From assembly GCF_001659605.2 (NCBI RefSeq), contig NC_035178.2, positions 2,659,091 to 2,723,090 of the forward strand: a stretch of 64,000 bases of DNA. Reading direction: 5' to 3'. The DNA comes from Manihot esculenta. Taxonomy: Eukaryota; Streptophyta; Magnoliopsida; Malpighiales; Euphorbiaceae. This document shows positions 35,805 through 46,275 of this stretch, in pieces. Numbering within the stretch: the first letter of the stretch is position 1; each line of letters starts with the position of its first letter. The translations under genes were made by a program, and so were the position numbers. Under the pieces are notes generated by a model, which did not search any database, had not been told where the DNA came from, and worked only from the letters and a program-made list of their open reading frames with translations.

Positions 35805-37440
35805 AAGACCTCAGTTAGGCACAAAACCTGCTGAGATGACGAAGCGACAGTAAGGCCAATGAGCCTGAATCTTATCTAAGACCTCAGTTAGGCACAAAAC
35901 CAGCTGAGATGACGAAGCGACAGTAAGGCCAATGAGCCTGAACCTTGCGCAAGACCTCCTAAGGGAGCAAAGAAAGCCGGCGGGGCCCCGAGGTCACCCC
36001 GGAACAAAAATGGCCAGGATCTCGTGAGATCTCCTGGAGCACAAACAGCCGACGGGCCCCGAGGTCACCCCGGAACAAAAACAGCCAGGATCCCGTAAGA
36101 TCTCCTGGAGCAAAAACAGCCGGCGAGGCCCCGAGGTCATCCCGAAAAAAAGCAAAGAAGACCGGGATCCCCTAGAACTCCCGGGAAAACAAAACAAAAA
36201 ACAACCGGCGGGGCCCCGAGGTCACCCCGGAACAACAACAGCCAGGATCCCGTAAGATCTCCTGGGGCAAAAACAACCGGCGGGGCCCCAAGGTCACCCC
36301 GGAACAACATTAGCCAGGATCCCGTAAGATCTCCTGGAGCAAAAACAGCCGGCGAGGCCCCGAGGTCATCCCGAAAAAAAGCAAAGAAGACCGGGATCCC
36401 TTAGAACTCCTGAGAAAACAAAATAAAAACGGCCGGTGAGGATCTTAAAAGACCTCCCGGAGCATGAAGACCGGGATCCCCTAGAACTCCCGGGAAAACA
36501 AAGAAGACCGGGATCCCTTAGAACTCCCGAGAAAACAAAATAAAAACGGCCGGTAAGGATCTTAAAAGACCTCCCGGAGCATGAAGACCGGGATCCCCTA
36601 GAACTCCCGGGAAAACAAAGAAGACAGGGATCCCTTAGAACTCCTGGGAAAACAAAATAAAAACGGCCGGTGAGGATCTTAAAAGACCTCCCGGAGCATG
36701 AAGACCGGGATCCCCTAGAACTCCTGGGAAAACAAAGAAGACCGGGATCCCCTAGAACTCCCGAGAAAATAAAATAAAAACGGCCTGCGAAGATCTCTAA
36801 GATCTCCCGAAGCAACAAAGACCAGGATCCCCAAGATCTCCTGGCAAAAGAAGACCTCACTGAGGTCCTGGCATGAGAAGACCTCACTGAGATCTCCTGG
36901 CAAAAGAAGACCTCACTGAGGTCCTGGCATGAGAAGACCTCACTGAGGTCCTGGCAAAAGAAGACCTCACTGAGGTCCTGGCATGAGAAGACCTCAATGA
37001 GGTCCTGGCATGAGAAGACCTCACTGAGGTCCTGGCATGAGAAGACCTCACTGAGGTCCTGGCATGAGAAGACCTCACTGAGGTCCTGGCATGAGAAGAC
37101 CTCACTGAGGTCCTGGCATGAGAAGACCTCACTGAGGTCCTGGCAAAAGAAGACCTCAATGAGGCAGAAGACCTCAATGAGGCAGAAGACCTCAATGAGG
37201 CAGAAGACCTCACTGAGGCAGAAGACCTCAATGAGGCAGAAGACCTCAAAGAGGTGGAAGACCTCAATGAGGCAGAAGACCTCACTGAGGCAGAAGACCT
37301 CAGAGAGGCAGAAGACCTCAATGAGGCAGAAGACCTCACTGAGGCAGAAGACCTCACGGAGGCAGAAGACCTCAATGAGGCAGAAGACCTCACTGAGAGG
37401 TAGAAGACCTCATTGAGAGGTAGAAGACCTCACTGAGGTA
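35805..37440. repeat. Composite minisatellite block inside the retrotransposon
   Basis: Successive repeat families built round GACCTC/GAGGTC: two units of about 73 bp (35805-35955); about 70 bp GC-rich units with GGCCCCGAGGTCACCCC (35970-36370); units with AGACCGGGATCCCCTAGAAC (36390-36850); 27 bp units AGACCTCACTGAGGTCCTGG plus CATGAGA (about 36850-37145); 18 bp units AGACCTCAATGAGGCAGA (37146-37390); and a few of about 20 bp. Units of 27 and 18 bp keep frames open on both strands, so the repeat-rich frames at 36884-37393 (minus) and 36997-37416 (plus) are probably not genes. Tat-lineage elements are known for such arrays before the 3' LTR. Confidence 0.93.
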
Positions 37441-38262
37441 GAAGATCGGCAAAGATCTCAAAGATCTCCCGGAGCAAAAATAGCCGGAATCCCCAAGATC
37501 ATCCGGTGCTACAAGCAAAAACAACTCATAAGAACATAGTTCTGATCTCACATAAAAGATTGGGGCACGGGACCATAAATGAAAAAGCTAAACTCCGACC
37601 TCCCAAAGGAGCTCGAATCATCAGGTAGAGAGACTTTGATCTCACACAACAGCAAAAAGTGTCAAAACACCATGACGATCTCAAGAAAATGAGCTCGGTA
37701 CTGGTAAACACAATAGATAGCCGGAATAAGGCTCAACAAGAGAGCAAGAAATTAAGTTCGACTTCACAAAAGAGCTCGGGGCACCAAAGTGAAGAAAGTG
37801 AAATTCCGAACTTCGGAGGTCGCGATATAGACACCATCACAGGCTATAGGCACAAAAGCCTAAGCGAAAAGCAAAGAACCGAGCTCCCAGCTCGGATGAA
37901 CTCGCAACAGGAAAACACTCAAGTAGAATAAAGCTAAATACAAAAGAAATAACAGAGAACCGAGGGCAATCATAAGAGGCACCGACCTCGAGAATTGACC
38001 GCTCACACTAAACCAACTCAGCTGACCTAGAGAAAGGTCCAGGCAACAAAGAGCCCGCAAATCGCTCGAGAGAAGACAACCCATAAATACTCAGGGGCAA
38101 AAAACATACATGAGAGTCCAACGCTCAGACAAAAATAATAAAAAGGCAAGAAAGGGATACTTTCAACAAGAGCAGTTCTCAGACCACACGGTCATGAATA
38201 GAGTTTAAAGATTTATCCCCTCACCAGTCATGGAATAACTGCTGAGGAGATAAAGGGGCAAT
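37441..38262 (+). other. Region between minisatellites and 3' LTR, with an unassigned 90-codon frame
   Basis: A plus-strand frame at 37659-37931 (MSKHHDDLKKMSSVLVNTID...) is polar, rich in Ser, Gln and Lys, and matches nothing I know. Recurrent GAGCTCG motifs suggest the region is itself repeat-derived. A purine-rich tract (GAGATAAAGGGGCAA) before 38263 is the likely polypurine primer for plus-strand synthesis. Confidence 0.45.
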
Positions 38263-38946
38263 TGATGATCGCTGGATTTCTTCACCCCGGTCTAAAAGGC
38301 CAGGCCCATGAAAATAGTCCATGATCCTAAGGCTTCAATATTCCCCTCGAGAGTCAGGTCCAGCCCGCTCAGTCATAGGGCCGGACTCCGCCTAGACTCC
38401 TCAATCAAGCCAACCCAAACCTCTTGGCCCAGTAATCAGGCCCTCACCAGGATCAACTTCAGCCCTACCATTCAACCCAACCCGGAAAGGGGAAAATGAC
38501 CAAGATGCCCCGCTGGTAGGTCCTTCCGCATGCGTATCAGAGGAGAATTAATGGCCGTTACGCATGGAGCAGGCGCTTGACACATCCGTACATACGGAGC
38601 TAGGCGGCAGAAGACAGCTAGCATTGTGGCAGAGAGACAGATATATATATCACGGTAGAGGCCATGCAGGAGGGGGTTCTCTCTTCTTCTTCCTTCCCCT
38701 TCCTGGACACCATTTTTATTCTTTTGGCAACCCTTGCCTAAATACATTACTCTTACGCATGAAACCTGACTCGAGCGTCGGAGGGCCTCCACCGGGGCAC
38801 CCCCGGTAGGCCCCTGACCATTCTTTCTTATTTTACAGGTCCTTTCATCAGGTAGAACATGGAGAGACCCACCAGGGAGTCCAGCAAGAAGGGACCCAGA
38901 AGAAAACCAGATCTATCATGGATCAGGAGGAGGAAAAGATTTATCA
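38263..38946 (+). mobile_element. 3' LTR of the gene-carrying retrotransposon
   Basis: 684 bp, the same length as the left LTR, ending TTTATCA and followed by the target duplication ATAGT. The 13 differences from the left copy are all C/T or A/G. Confidence 0.92.
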
Positions 38947-38951
38947 ATAGT

Positions 38952-41176
38952 CAAAATTAAATAAAATGTAGAGAGTCTTAACATGGATGATGGTAATGAG
39001 AGTAGCCCTGGAAAAGCAGTGTGTGACCTCTTTGTGTAGTTGCTAGGAGAACAACAAACCAAAAGGACAAATTTGTTGTACTCCTACAAGACAAGGAGAA
39101 GCTTTTTAAGAAAAACAAATTTGTTATATTAACTCTTATTAACTACCATGAGAGAAGGAAAATAATGATTATGAGGAAAAATAATGAGAGAAAAATAAAA
39201 GAAATAATGATTATGAGGAAAAATAATTTGTATAGGTGTGTTTAGATAAAGGTAGGAAAATAATAGAAATAAAGTATCTTTTTAAAGAATAAAATTACGA
39301 TTCTATTTTTTAAATGATAAAATTATGATTATATTTTTAAAATTTTAAAGAGTATTTACTATTTAGTATTTGAATTGTCATTATTTATAAATTAATTTTA
39401 TATTTTTAAAAATTTATTAAATATTATTTTTTTCATCCGTTAATAAAATACTCCTTTATTTTTATTTTTGTTAAAATCTTAATAAAAGGAGGGAGAAAAT
39501 TCTTAAGATTTCAAATTATTCATACTCCGTCTTTTAATAAAATTCCTGACTCTCAAGCTTTTTTTCAAACTTTCTTATAATGTTTTTTTTAAAATTGAGA
39601 TAATAGCATATATTGTTATTAGAGCAAAGTGCAATAAAGATTTGGTATATGTGAGTGACATAAAATAATTAATTTTAGATTTTATAGCAGATTTAGATTG
39701 GATTTAATTTTTGCTATCAATATCCAATAGAGACCCACAATAATTTTTTGAAAAGAAAATTTCGAGATACACGACTTTTAATAATGTGACGAGAGAAGTT
39801 TGATATAGAAATTTCATCATTTAGTAGATTAATTTTATATTTTAATTATTTTTTTTTATATTATAAATATTTTTATAATTTTACATATTAGAGTTTTATT
39901 TTTATTATAAATAGCATCAAACTCACTTTTCAATTTTGAATAACTTCAATAAAAATATTTATTTTTCAATCTATCTTTTCTTATATATTGTATTAATTAA
40001 ATGATATTAATTAAAATTTTTGACAGAATCTAATTAATTTTTTATTAGTGGAAAGAATTTGTTTGATAATAAAATGAACCATCAAAAGGAGAAAAATAAT
40101 GAAGAAAAAAATAATTAAAAAATAATTTGATTTTTGATATTTTTTAACTACATAAATAAATAGAATTAAATTATGACATTTTAATAAATTTTTAAAATAA
40201 TAATATATATGAACTAAATAATAAATATCTCAAATTTTAAAAACAATCAACAAAATATAAGCAGGTTTTAATGATTTTCAAAAAATTTCTCCCACTTTTC
40301 CTTCTAAAATTTTCATCCTTTTCAATTTCTTCTTGACCAAACATAAAAAGATAGACTCCCTAAATTTTATTTCCCAACATAAAGAGTGTGACTGCCTTTC
40401 GTAGCTGCCATGCTAAGCTAGTACCCTAAACATTTTAAACGTGCAACTTAGTGACGGATGAGGTGACAGCCATCTGTTAAATGTGGAAAACAAGTTTCTC
40501 CATTATTGCCTTTGAAATTTTGATTTGAATCAGTTTAGCTTCGGTACATGTACAAATATCATCTATGGGTTGGAATCAAAATTCTCCATTATTGCCTTTG
40601 AATTTTGAATCTGAATCAGTTTAACTTCTTTACATATGTACAAATATCACCTATCGATTGGAATCAAAATTACATTCTATTTCCACGTACCATAATTTTT
40701 ATATTTTTTATTATTTTAAAATTATTATATATTTTTTATATTATAATTAATATATAATTGACTATTATAATTTTATTTTATTTAATATAATATTTTTTAA
40801 TTATTATTTTTAAATAAATATTAAAAATATATTTTAATATTTAATAAAATTTAATATTTTCACAATGGGTATAATTAAAAATTATATTTTTTAATATATA
40901 TAAAAATAAATAAAATAAATAAAAATTATAAAACAAAAAATAGTAATATAACATTAAAAGTTAAATAAATATTATTATATTTAAAATTTTTTTAATTATA
41001 TTTAAATTAGATTCAAACCAAACCAAACCAAACCAAACCATACCAAACCAAACCAAACCAAAATCTCTTTAATTAATCATTTTCTTTTAAAATTTATCCA
41101 ATAATATACCACCCAAATTCTAGATTTCAATTATAGAGTACTACTGAAGCTTGCAGCATCAAATTGAAAATTTCAG
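38952..41176. other. AT-rich region with a short local duplication and a CAAAC repeat
   Basis: No gene seen. A unit of about 88 bp (CTCCATTATTGCCTTTGAA...) occurs twice in tandem at about 40497-40670. A (CAAAC)n microsatellite lies at about 41015-41062, just before the second duplication copy begins. Confidence 0.6.
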
Positions 41177-41582
41177 ACAGCCATGTGATGCCCATCGCCA
41201 TAAATATAAAGTTGAGGAACAATTATTTTCGAACATAAAAAATTATTTAGTTACGTATTTCTTCAGCTTTCCTTTTTGTTACGATATACTTCAGAATCAC
41301 AATTATCTTATCTTTTTGATTTTTTTAAGAGAAATATGTTCATATTTTTAGTATTTTAAATAATTAATATAATTTACTACTAAAATTAAAATATAACCAT
41401 TTAAAAAATGCATGCCTTTCACAATACTTCACCAGAGGATAACATGCTTTTTACTATTTTTAGTATTTTAAATTAAACCGAATATTACTCTAAAAATACT
41501 TGAATTTTTAAATTAATTGAATTCATTTAATTTTTTTAGATTTGAATAAATAACGCTCAACCCTAGTCTTACCTCCCACCGC

Positions 41583-41590
41583 TATAAATA
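41583..41590 (+). promoter_or_regulatory. TATA box of allene oxide synthase gene 2
   Basis: TATAAATA, 128 bp before the start codon, the same spacing as in copy 1. About 120 bp of AT-rich sequence (41456-41578) replaces a 28 bp stretch of copy 1 just upstream, moving the shared motif ACTTCACCAGAGGATAACA (41426-41444) away from the TATA box. Confidence 0.7.
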
Positions 41591-41717
41591 AAACACAGAC
41601 CGCGACCCTCCCCTTCCACACCACAATCTCCAGTTCCTACATTTTGTCGTCATACCAAATCCTGCCAAGTTCCTGAAACATCTTCCAGGACATTAACTCT
41701 ACCATTTCCCTTCCAAC

Positions 41718-43175
41718 ATGGCTTCGGCTTCTGTCATCCCAATCGACGATTCTTCTTCGACTGATGTTTCCGGACTTCCCCTTCGTGATATCCCCGGCGA
41801 TTATGGTCTCCCTTTCATCGGCCCCATCAAAGATCGACTTGATTATTTCTACCATCAAGGCGTTGATGAGTTCTTCAGATCCAGAGCTCAAAAGTACGAG
41901 TCGACGGTGTACAGAGTCAACATGCCACCTGGCCCTTTCATCTCCAGTAATCCACGCGTGATCGTCTCGCTTGATGGGAAGAGCTTTCCTGTTCTTTTTG
42001 ATGTAAGCAAAGTCGAAAAGAGAGACCTTTTTACTGGCACTTATATGCCCTCCACAAAACTAACGGGCGGCTACCGTGTGCTCTCATACCTTGACCCTTC
42101 TGAGACGAGACACAGCCAACTCAAGAAACTCTTGTTCTATCTTTTGATGTCTCGAAGCAGTCACATGATCCCTGAGTTCAGTTCGACTTACACCAAACTG
42201 TTTGAAAGTCTGGAGAAGGATCTTGCCTCCAAGGGCAAAGTCACTTACAATAGTCCCGGCGAGCAAGCTGCATTTAGCTTCTTGGGTCGGTGTTACTTCG
42301 GCGTAGATCCCGTGGATACTCAACTCGGGACTAATGGACCTAATATAATAGCTATATGGGTACTGTTTCATCTCGCTCCTATTATCACACTGGGCCTTCC
42401 TGCATTCCTGGAAGAACCCATTCTTCACACCTTTCCTCTCCCGCCGTTTCTCATCAAGAAAAAGTACAAGCGACTCTACGATTACATCTCCTCCTCCGCT
42501 GGATCCGTTCTCGACGAGGCTGAGAAGATGGGGCTCTCGAGAGAAGACGCCTGCCACAACATCCTTTTCGCTACGTGCTTTAATACCTTTGGTGGCATTA
42601 GGATCTTCTTCCCAAGCATACTGACGTGGATCGGCGGTGCAGGTGTCAAACTCCATAACCAGCTAGCCCAAGAGATCAGAACAGTTATAGAATCCAATGG
42701 TGGGCAGGTGACAATGTCTGCTCTAGAAAAGATGCCACTGATGAAATCTGCTGTCTACGAAGTATTCCGTATCGACCCTCCGGTACCGTTTCAGTACGGG
42801 AAAGCAAAGAGTGACTTAATTATTGAAAGTCACGACGCAGCGTATGAAGTGAAAAAAGGGGAGATGATATTCGGGTATCAACCTTTCGCGACGAAAGATC
42901 CCAAAATATTCGATGACCCTGAAGAGTACGTGGCAGATCGTTTCGTAGGCGAAGGAGAAAAATTATTGAAGCACGTTTTGTGGTCAAATGGGCCAGAAAC
43001 AGAAAGTCCAACGTTGGAAAACAAACAGTGCGCGGGTAAAGATTTCGTGATACTTATATCTAGACTCTTCGTGGTAGAATTGTTTCGACGATACGACTCG
43101 TTTGAAGTCCAAGTTAAGACAACGTCATCGGGGCATACCGTCGTGATTACGTCGTTGAAGAAGGCAAGTTTCTAA
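41718..43175 (+). CDS. Allene oxide synthase (CYP74 family), copy 2
   Basis: 485 residues, intronless, intact, and 16 residues different from copy 1: Q61E, H206N, T209N, T212A, A225L, K295R, K303T, E311K, K318Q, I367L, K377E, K403E, A410V, R426P, L451F and L471S (copy 1 first). The haem Cys (C438), FNTFGG, EVFR and SFPVLFD are all kept, so it should be active. As in copy 1, no obvious plastid transit peptide is present. The first 590 coding bases differ at one site only, while the remaining 866 differ at about 27. Several charge changes (K303T, E311K, K318Q, K377E, K403E) fall on what are probably surface positions. It lies tail to tail with the intact WAK-like kinase gene, the ancestral arrangement. 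Confidence 0.93.
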   Translation: MASASVIPIDDSSSTDVSGLPLRDIPGDYGLPFIGPIKDRLDYFYHQGVDEFFRSRAQKYESTVYRVNMPPGPFISSNPRVIVSLDGKSFPVLFDVSKVEKRDLFTGTYMPSTKLTGGYRVLSYLDPSETRHSQLKKLLFYLLMSRSSHMIPEFSSTYTKLFESLEKDLASKGKVTYNSPGEQAAFSFLGRCYFGVDPVDTQLGTNGPNIIAIWVLFHLAPIITLGLPAFLEEPILHTFPLPPFLIKKKYKRLYDYISSSAGSVLDEAEKMGLSREDACHNILFATCFNTFGGIRIFFPSILTWIGGAGVKLHNQLAQEIRTVIESNGGQVTMSALEKMPLMKSAVYEVFRIDPPVPFQYGKAKSDLIIESHDAAYEVKKGEMIFGYQPFATKDPKIFDDPEEYVADRFVGEGEKLLKHVLWSNGPETESPTLENKQCAGKDFVILISRLFVVELFRRYDSFEVQVKTTSSGHTVVITSLKKASF

Positions 43176-44396
43176 GGCATGCAGTTGTGTAACAGTTGAA
43201 TAAAATTGCAAATGTTGCAGGTAAGGTATCATTTTATCTTTAAATCTTGTGGGTCATGTGTACTGGAAATAAAATGGGAACCTGACGTTTTCATTTAGCG
43301 AAATGTAATTCTTGATTTTGCTAAACCCTGCAGTTTCCCCTCAACTAATAAAATTATCTATTGCAGATTTGTGTTTTTTTTTTTTCAAATAATAATCATC
43401 GCTTATTGTAATTTTTTGTAATAAACTCAAAAGAATATATATAATATATAAGTTCTATTTCATTTTATTTTTTATAATTTATTATTTTAAAATATTTTTA
43501 AAATTTAAATATTAAAATCTTATTCCACAAAAATAATAATAATCCAAAATTAATTTTATTAAAAATTATATAAATAACTATTTAAAAAACTTATTCATTA
43601 ACTTTTAAAATAAAATGATAATTAATAAATAATTTATTTTTAATAAAATTATATATTTTTATTTTAAATATAAAAATATTATATATTTAAAATAAATTAA
43701 TAAATAATATACACAATACAATACAGTGGTTTTAATGTTAATTAAAACTTCATTTATAAAATTATCTAAAATTTAATATTTAAAATAAAATTATATCTAA
43801 TTAATATTTTTATGATTAATAAATTTTTTATTGTGATTAAAAATAAAATATAAAAATATTAATTAAATTATGTGAGTAAATACATAAAAAAATAAAATGA
43901 AAGGGGGAAGAAAGAACAAAAATGAAAAATGAATGATAAAAGAAAAAATATTTTTTATTTATATTAATCGGAAACATTTAGTATTAGATAAAAAAAATAA
44001 ATTAAAATTTAGTAAATACATTAAAAATTGAGATGAAAATTACACAATACAGAAAAGAAATATAAGAGAGGAGAGGAAAATAGATTTAATTTTCCATCAA
44101 TTATTTTCAAGATAAAATAAGAAATCATAGACCTTTTAGTAAAATTACATTTTTATCCTTTTATATTTTTTATCACTTTCCTTTCTTTACACTTTTTATT
44201 TTTATTAAATATAAATAGACAATAAATATTTATTTTCTATTCTAAATTGAAAAATATCCAAAAACAAGCAAAACCTATGCCTATATAGCATACACCCAGT
44301 GTTTTTTCATTTCAATTTTGATCTTTTATTTCCTCATCTTGAAAATTCTTAAGGTCTTATTTGTTTTAGGAACCTAGTAAACAATTTTTGTTTGAT
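43176..44396. other. 3' UTR and AT-rich downstream region of copy 2
   Basis: Parallels 9200-10890 of copy 1 with scattered changes, but lacks the 460 bp present there at 9430-9885. TAATAAT lies at the join in both copies. No gene seen. Confidence 0.65.
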
Positions 44397-44751
44397 TGTG
44401 TATGTAAGAGTCGGTTGTGTAAAGGAAATCAGTTAGTCAATTTTGTATCTTAACTAACCCGTTAGAATAGCTCTACATCTAACTAAATGCTAGCACACAC
44501 TCCTTCAATTCTTGGACTGTGGCTAGCTCAGGTTTTCTTTTGTATATATGTACATCAACAGTAACGATTTAAATATACAAAAATGGATTGAGGTTGCACC
44601 TGTTTATGCACCTCCACCAACTAAATTCATAATTTATTTTTATTTTGCTAGATTCTTCAATCCTTTTCATGGTATCAGAGCCTGGTTAAGGTTTATTCTC
44701 TAATCTCTGCATTCTATACCTTTGTTGTTTGAGATTAGCCAATAGATAACA

Positions 44752-46272
44752 ATGATGACTCCTGAGGATTTAGCGAAGATCATCGCTGCTATAAACACAA
44801 AGAATAGCGAAAATGATCTGTATCATGTTAACAATTCCGACGCTCCTGGATTCAGTCTCGTGAACACTCCTTTGAGAGGGCCCAATTATCTCTCTTGGAG
44901 TTGGTCGGTTCAAATAGCTCTCAGAGCTAAGAAGAAATTGGGATTTATTAATGGAAAAATTAAAGCTCCGGCACTTGATTCAGATTATTATGAGAAGTGG
45001 TTAACGGCAGATAGCATGGTTGTATCATGGTTGCTAAATGCCATGTCTAAGGATATTTCTGACGCTTTTGTATTCTGCAAAAACGCAAAGATACTTTGGG
45101 ACGAGTTAAAGTACAGTTATGGCGAGAGCAATGGGCCAATGATTTACCAGATAGAACGAGATATAGCCGGGTACAAGCAAGGTAGTAATTCTGTGACAGA
45201 ATACTACACAAGTTTGAAGAAGAAGTGGGATGAGCTATTGTGTTTAGCTCCACTGCCTGTTTGTTGTGAAACTGGTACCGTAATTACAGTTTATGACAGC
45301 AATAGGAGATTGATGCAATTTTTGATGGGATTAGGAGATGAGTATGACAACGTGAAGAATCAAATTCTTTTGCAAGATCCTTTACCGTCAATTAATAAAG
45401 CATACTCCATGATCATGAGTGTGGAGAAACAAAGAGAAGTGCAAATTGATAGCACATCTTCCTCTGAGACTGCTGCAGTAATGCTCACTAGAAGAAATTT
45501 TTCTGGAAACAGAAGCAACACGGGAACTGGAAATAACAGGGCTTCCTTTTCATCTCGAAAAGAGGACAAGAAGAAGCAATATTGTACCAATTGCAAAGGT
45601 GCAGGACACATAGTGGACGATTGCTTCAGTCTCCACGGATATCCAGATTGGTTCATTGAATTACAGAAGAAAAGAGGGGTGGACGTCAGAAAGTATCTCA
45701 GAGCTAATAATGTTACTCGTGTTGCAACTGATGAGACACCATTACAGCAGTCAGGACTGCAGCAGAAAGGAACTGATGGTCTCGATAAAGGGATGACAAA
45801 TTTCTTGCAACAAGAATTTCAAAAATTCCTCAACTCCAGAAGTGGCAGTAATGATCAAGATGATGGAGATGTCAGACACGTGAATTTTGCAGGTACTTTA
45901 CTCAATTCAGTTTTTACTAGTATTAATTTTAATTGCAAGGATAATTGGATAGTCGATTCGGGCGCAACTGATCATATCACACCCCACCTCAATTTTTATG
46001 ATCAAGTTGTTAAATTACATCCACCAAAGACTATCCGACTGCCAGACAATTCAACCAGATTAGTAACACACATTGGAAATATTAAATTGAACTCCAGAGT
46101 TATTTTATACAATGTTCTATATGTTCCTTCGTTCAGTTGCAATTTATTGTCAGTCAGCTTGCTTGCTAGGACTTGTGGTTTATCTGCGCACTTATTCCCC
46201 GAATATTGTTTATTCCAGGATTTACAGACTAGAGAAGTATTGGCCAAAGGAACAGTGTTTGAAGATCTTTAG
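44752..46272 (+). pseudogene. Copia gag and protease (5' part of the gag-pol frame)
   Basis: 506 codons from MMTPEDLAK to a TAG at 46270-46272. Gag begins with the region typical of plant Copia (LVNTPLRGPNYLSWSWSVQI; KLGFINGKIKAP), followed by a zinc knuckle (CTNCKGAGHIVDDC). The aspartic protease active site is WIVDSGATDHIT at about 45946-45981. The next frame continues without shift after the TAG, so gag-pol was one protein. The stop lies between protease and pre-integrase, not at a gag/pol boundary, which argues for a chance mutation. Confidence 0.88.
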
Positions 46273-46275
46273 TAT

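Larger units (their letters stand above)
32061..38946 (+). mobile_element. Non-autonomous LTR retrotransposon carrying host gene fragments
   Basis: A 6,886 bp element with two 684 bp LTRs (TGATGATCGC...TTTATCA) and an exact 5 bp duplication ATAGT (32056-32060 and 38947-38951). The primer-binding site TGGCGCCGTCTGTGGGA (32747-32763) is not the methionine type; this form is common in plant Tat/Athila-like Gypsy elements. A polypurine stretch GATAAAGGGGCAA precedes the right LTR. I find no gag, protease, reverse transcriptase or integrase. The interior instead has a ZF-HD homeobox relic, a PPR relic, a (TA)n run and about 1.6 kb of minisatellites. It must have been moved by enzymes supplied by another element. 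Confidence 0.9.

Noticed and set aside
36884..37416. Long repetitive frames on both strands (RSSASLRSS-type and MRQKTSLRQ-type)
   Set aside because: Repeat units of 27 and 18 bp are multiples of three, which keeps frames open without selection. Both strands being open points to the repeat, not to a gene.
35805..37440. A possible CRISPR-like array, because of regular short repeats
   Set aside because: Plant nuclear context; units are contiguous tandem repeats without unique spacers.
46270..46275. Programmed stop-codon readthrough between the two Copia frames
   Set aside because: The stop lies between protease and the pre-integrase domain rather than at a gag/pol boundary, and another catalytic residue is lost as well. 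A random nonsense mutation is simpler.
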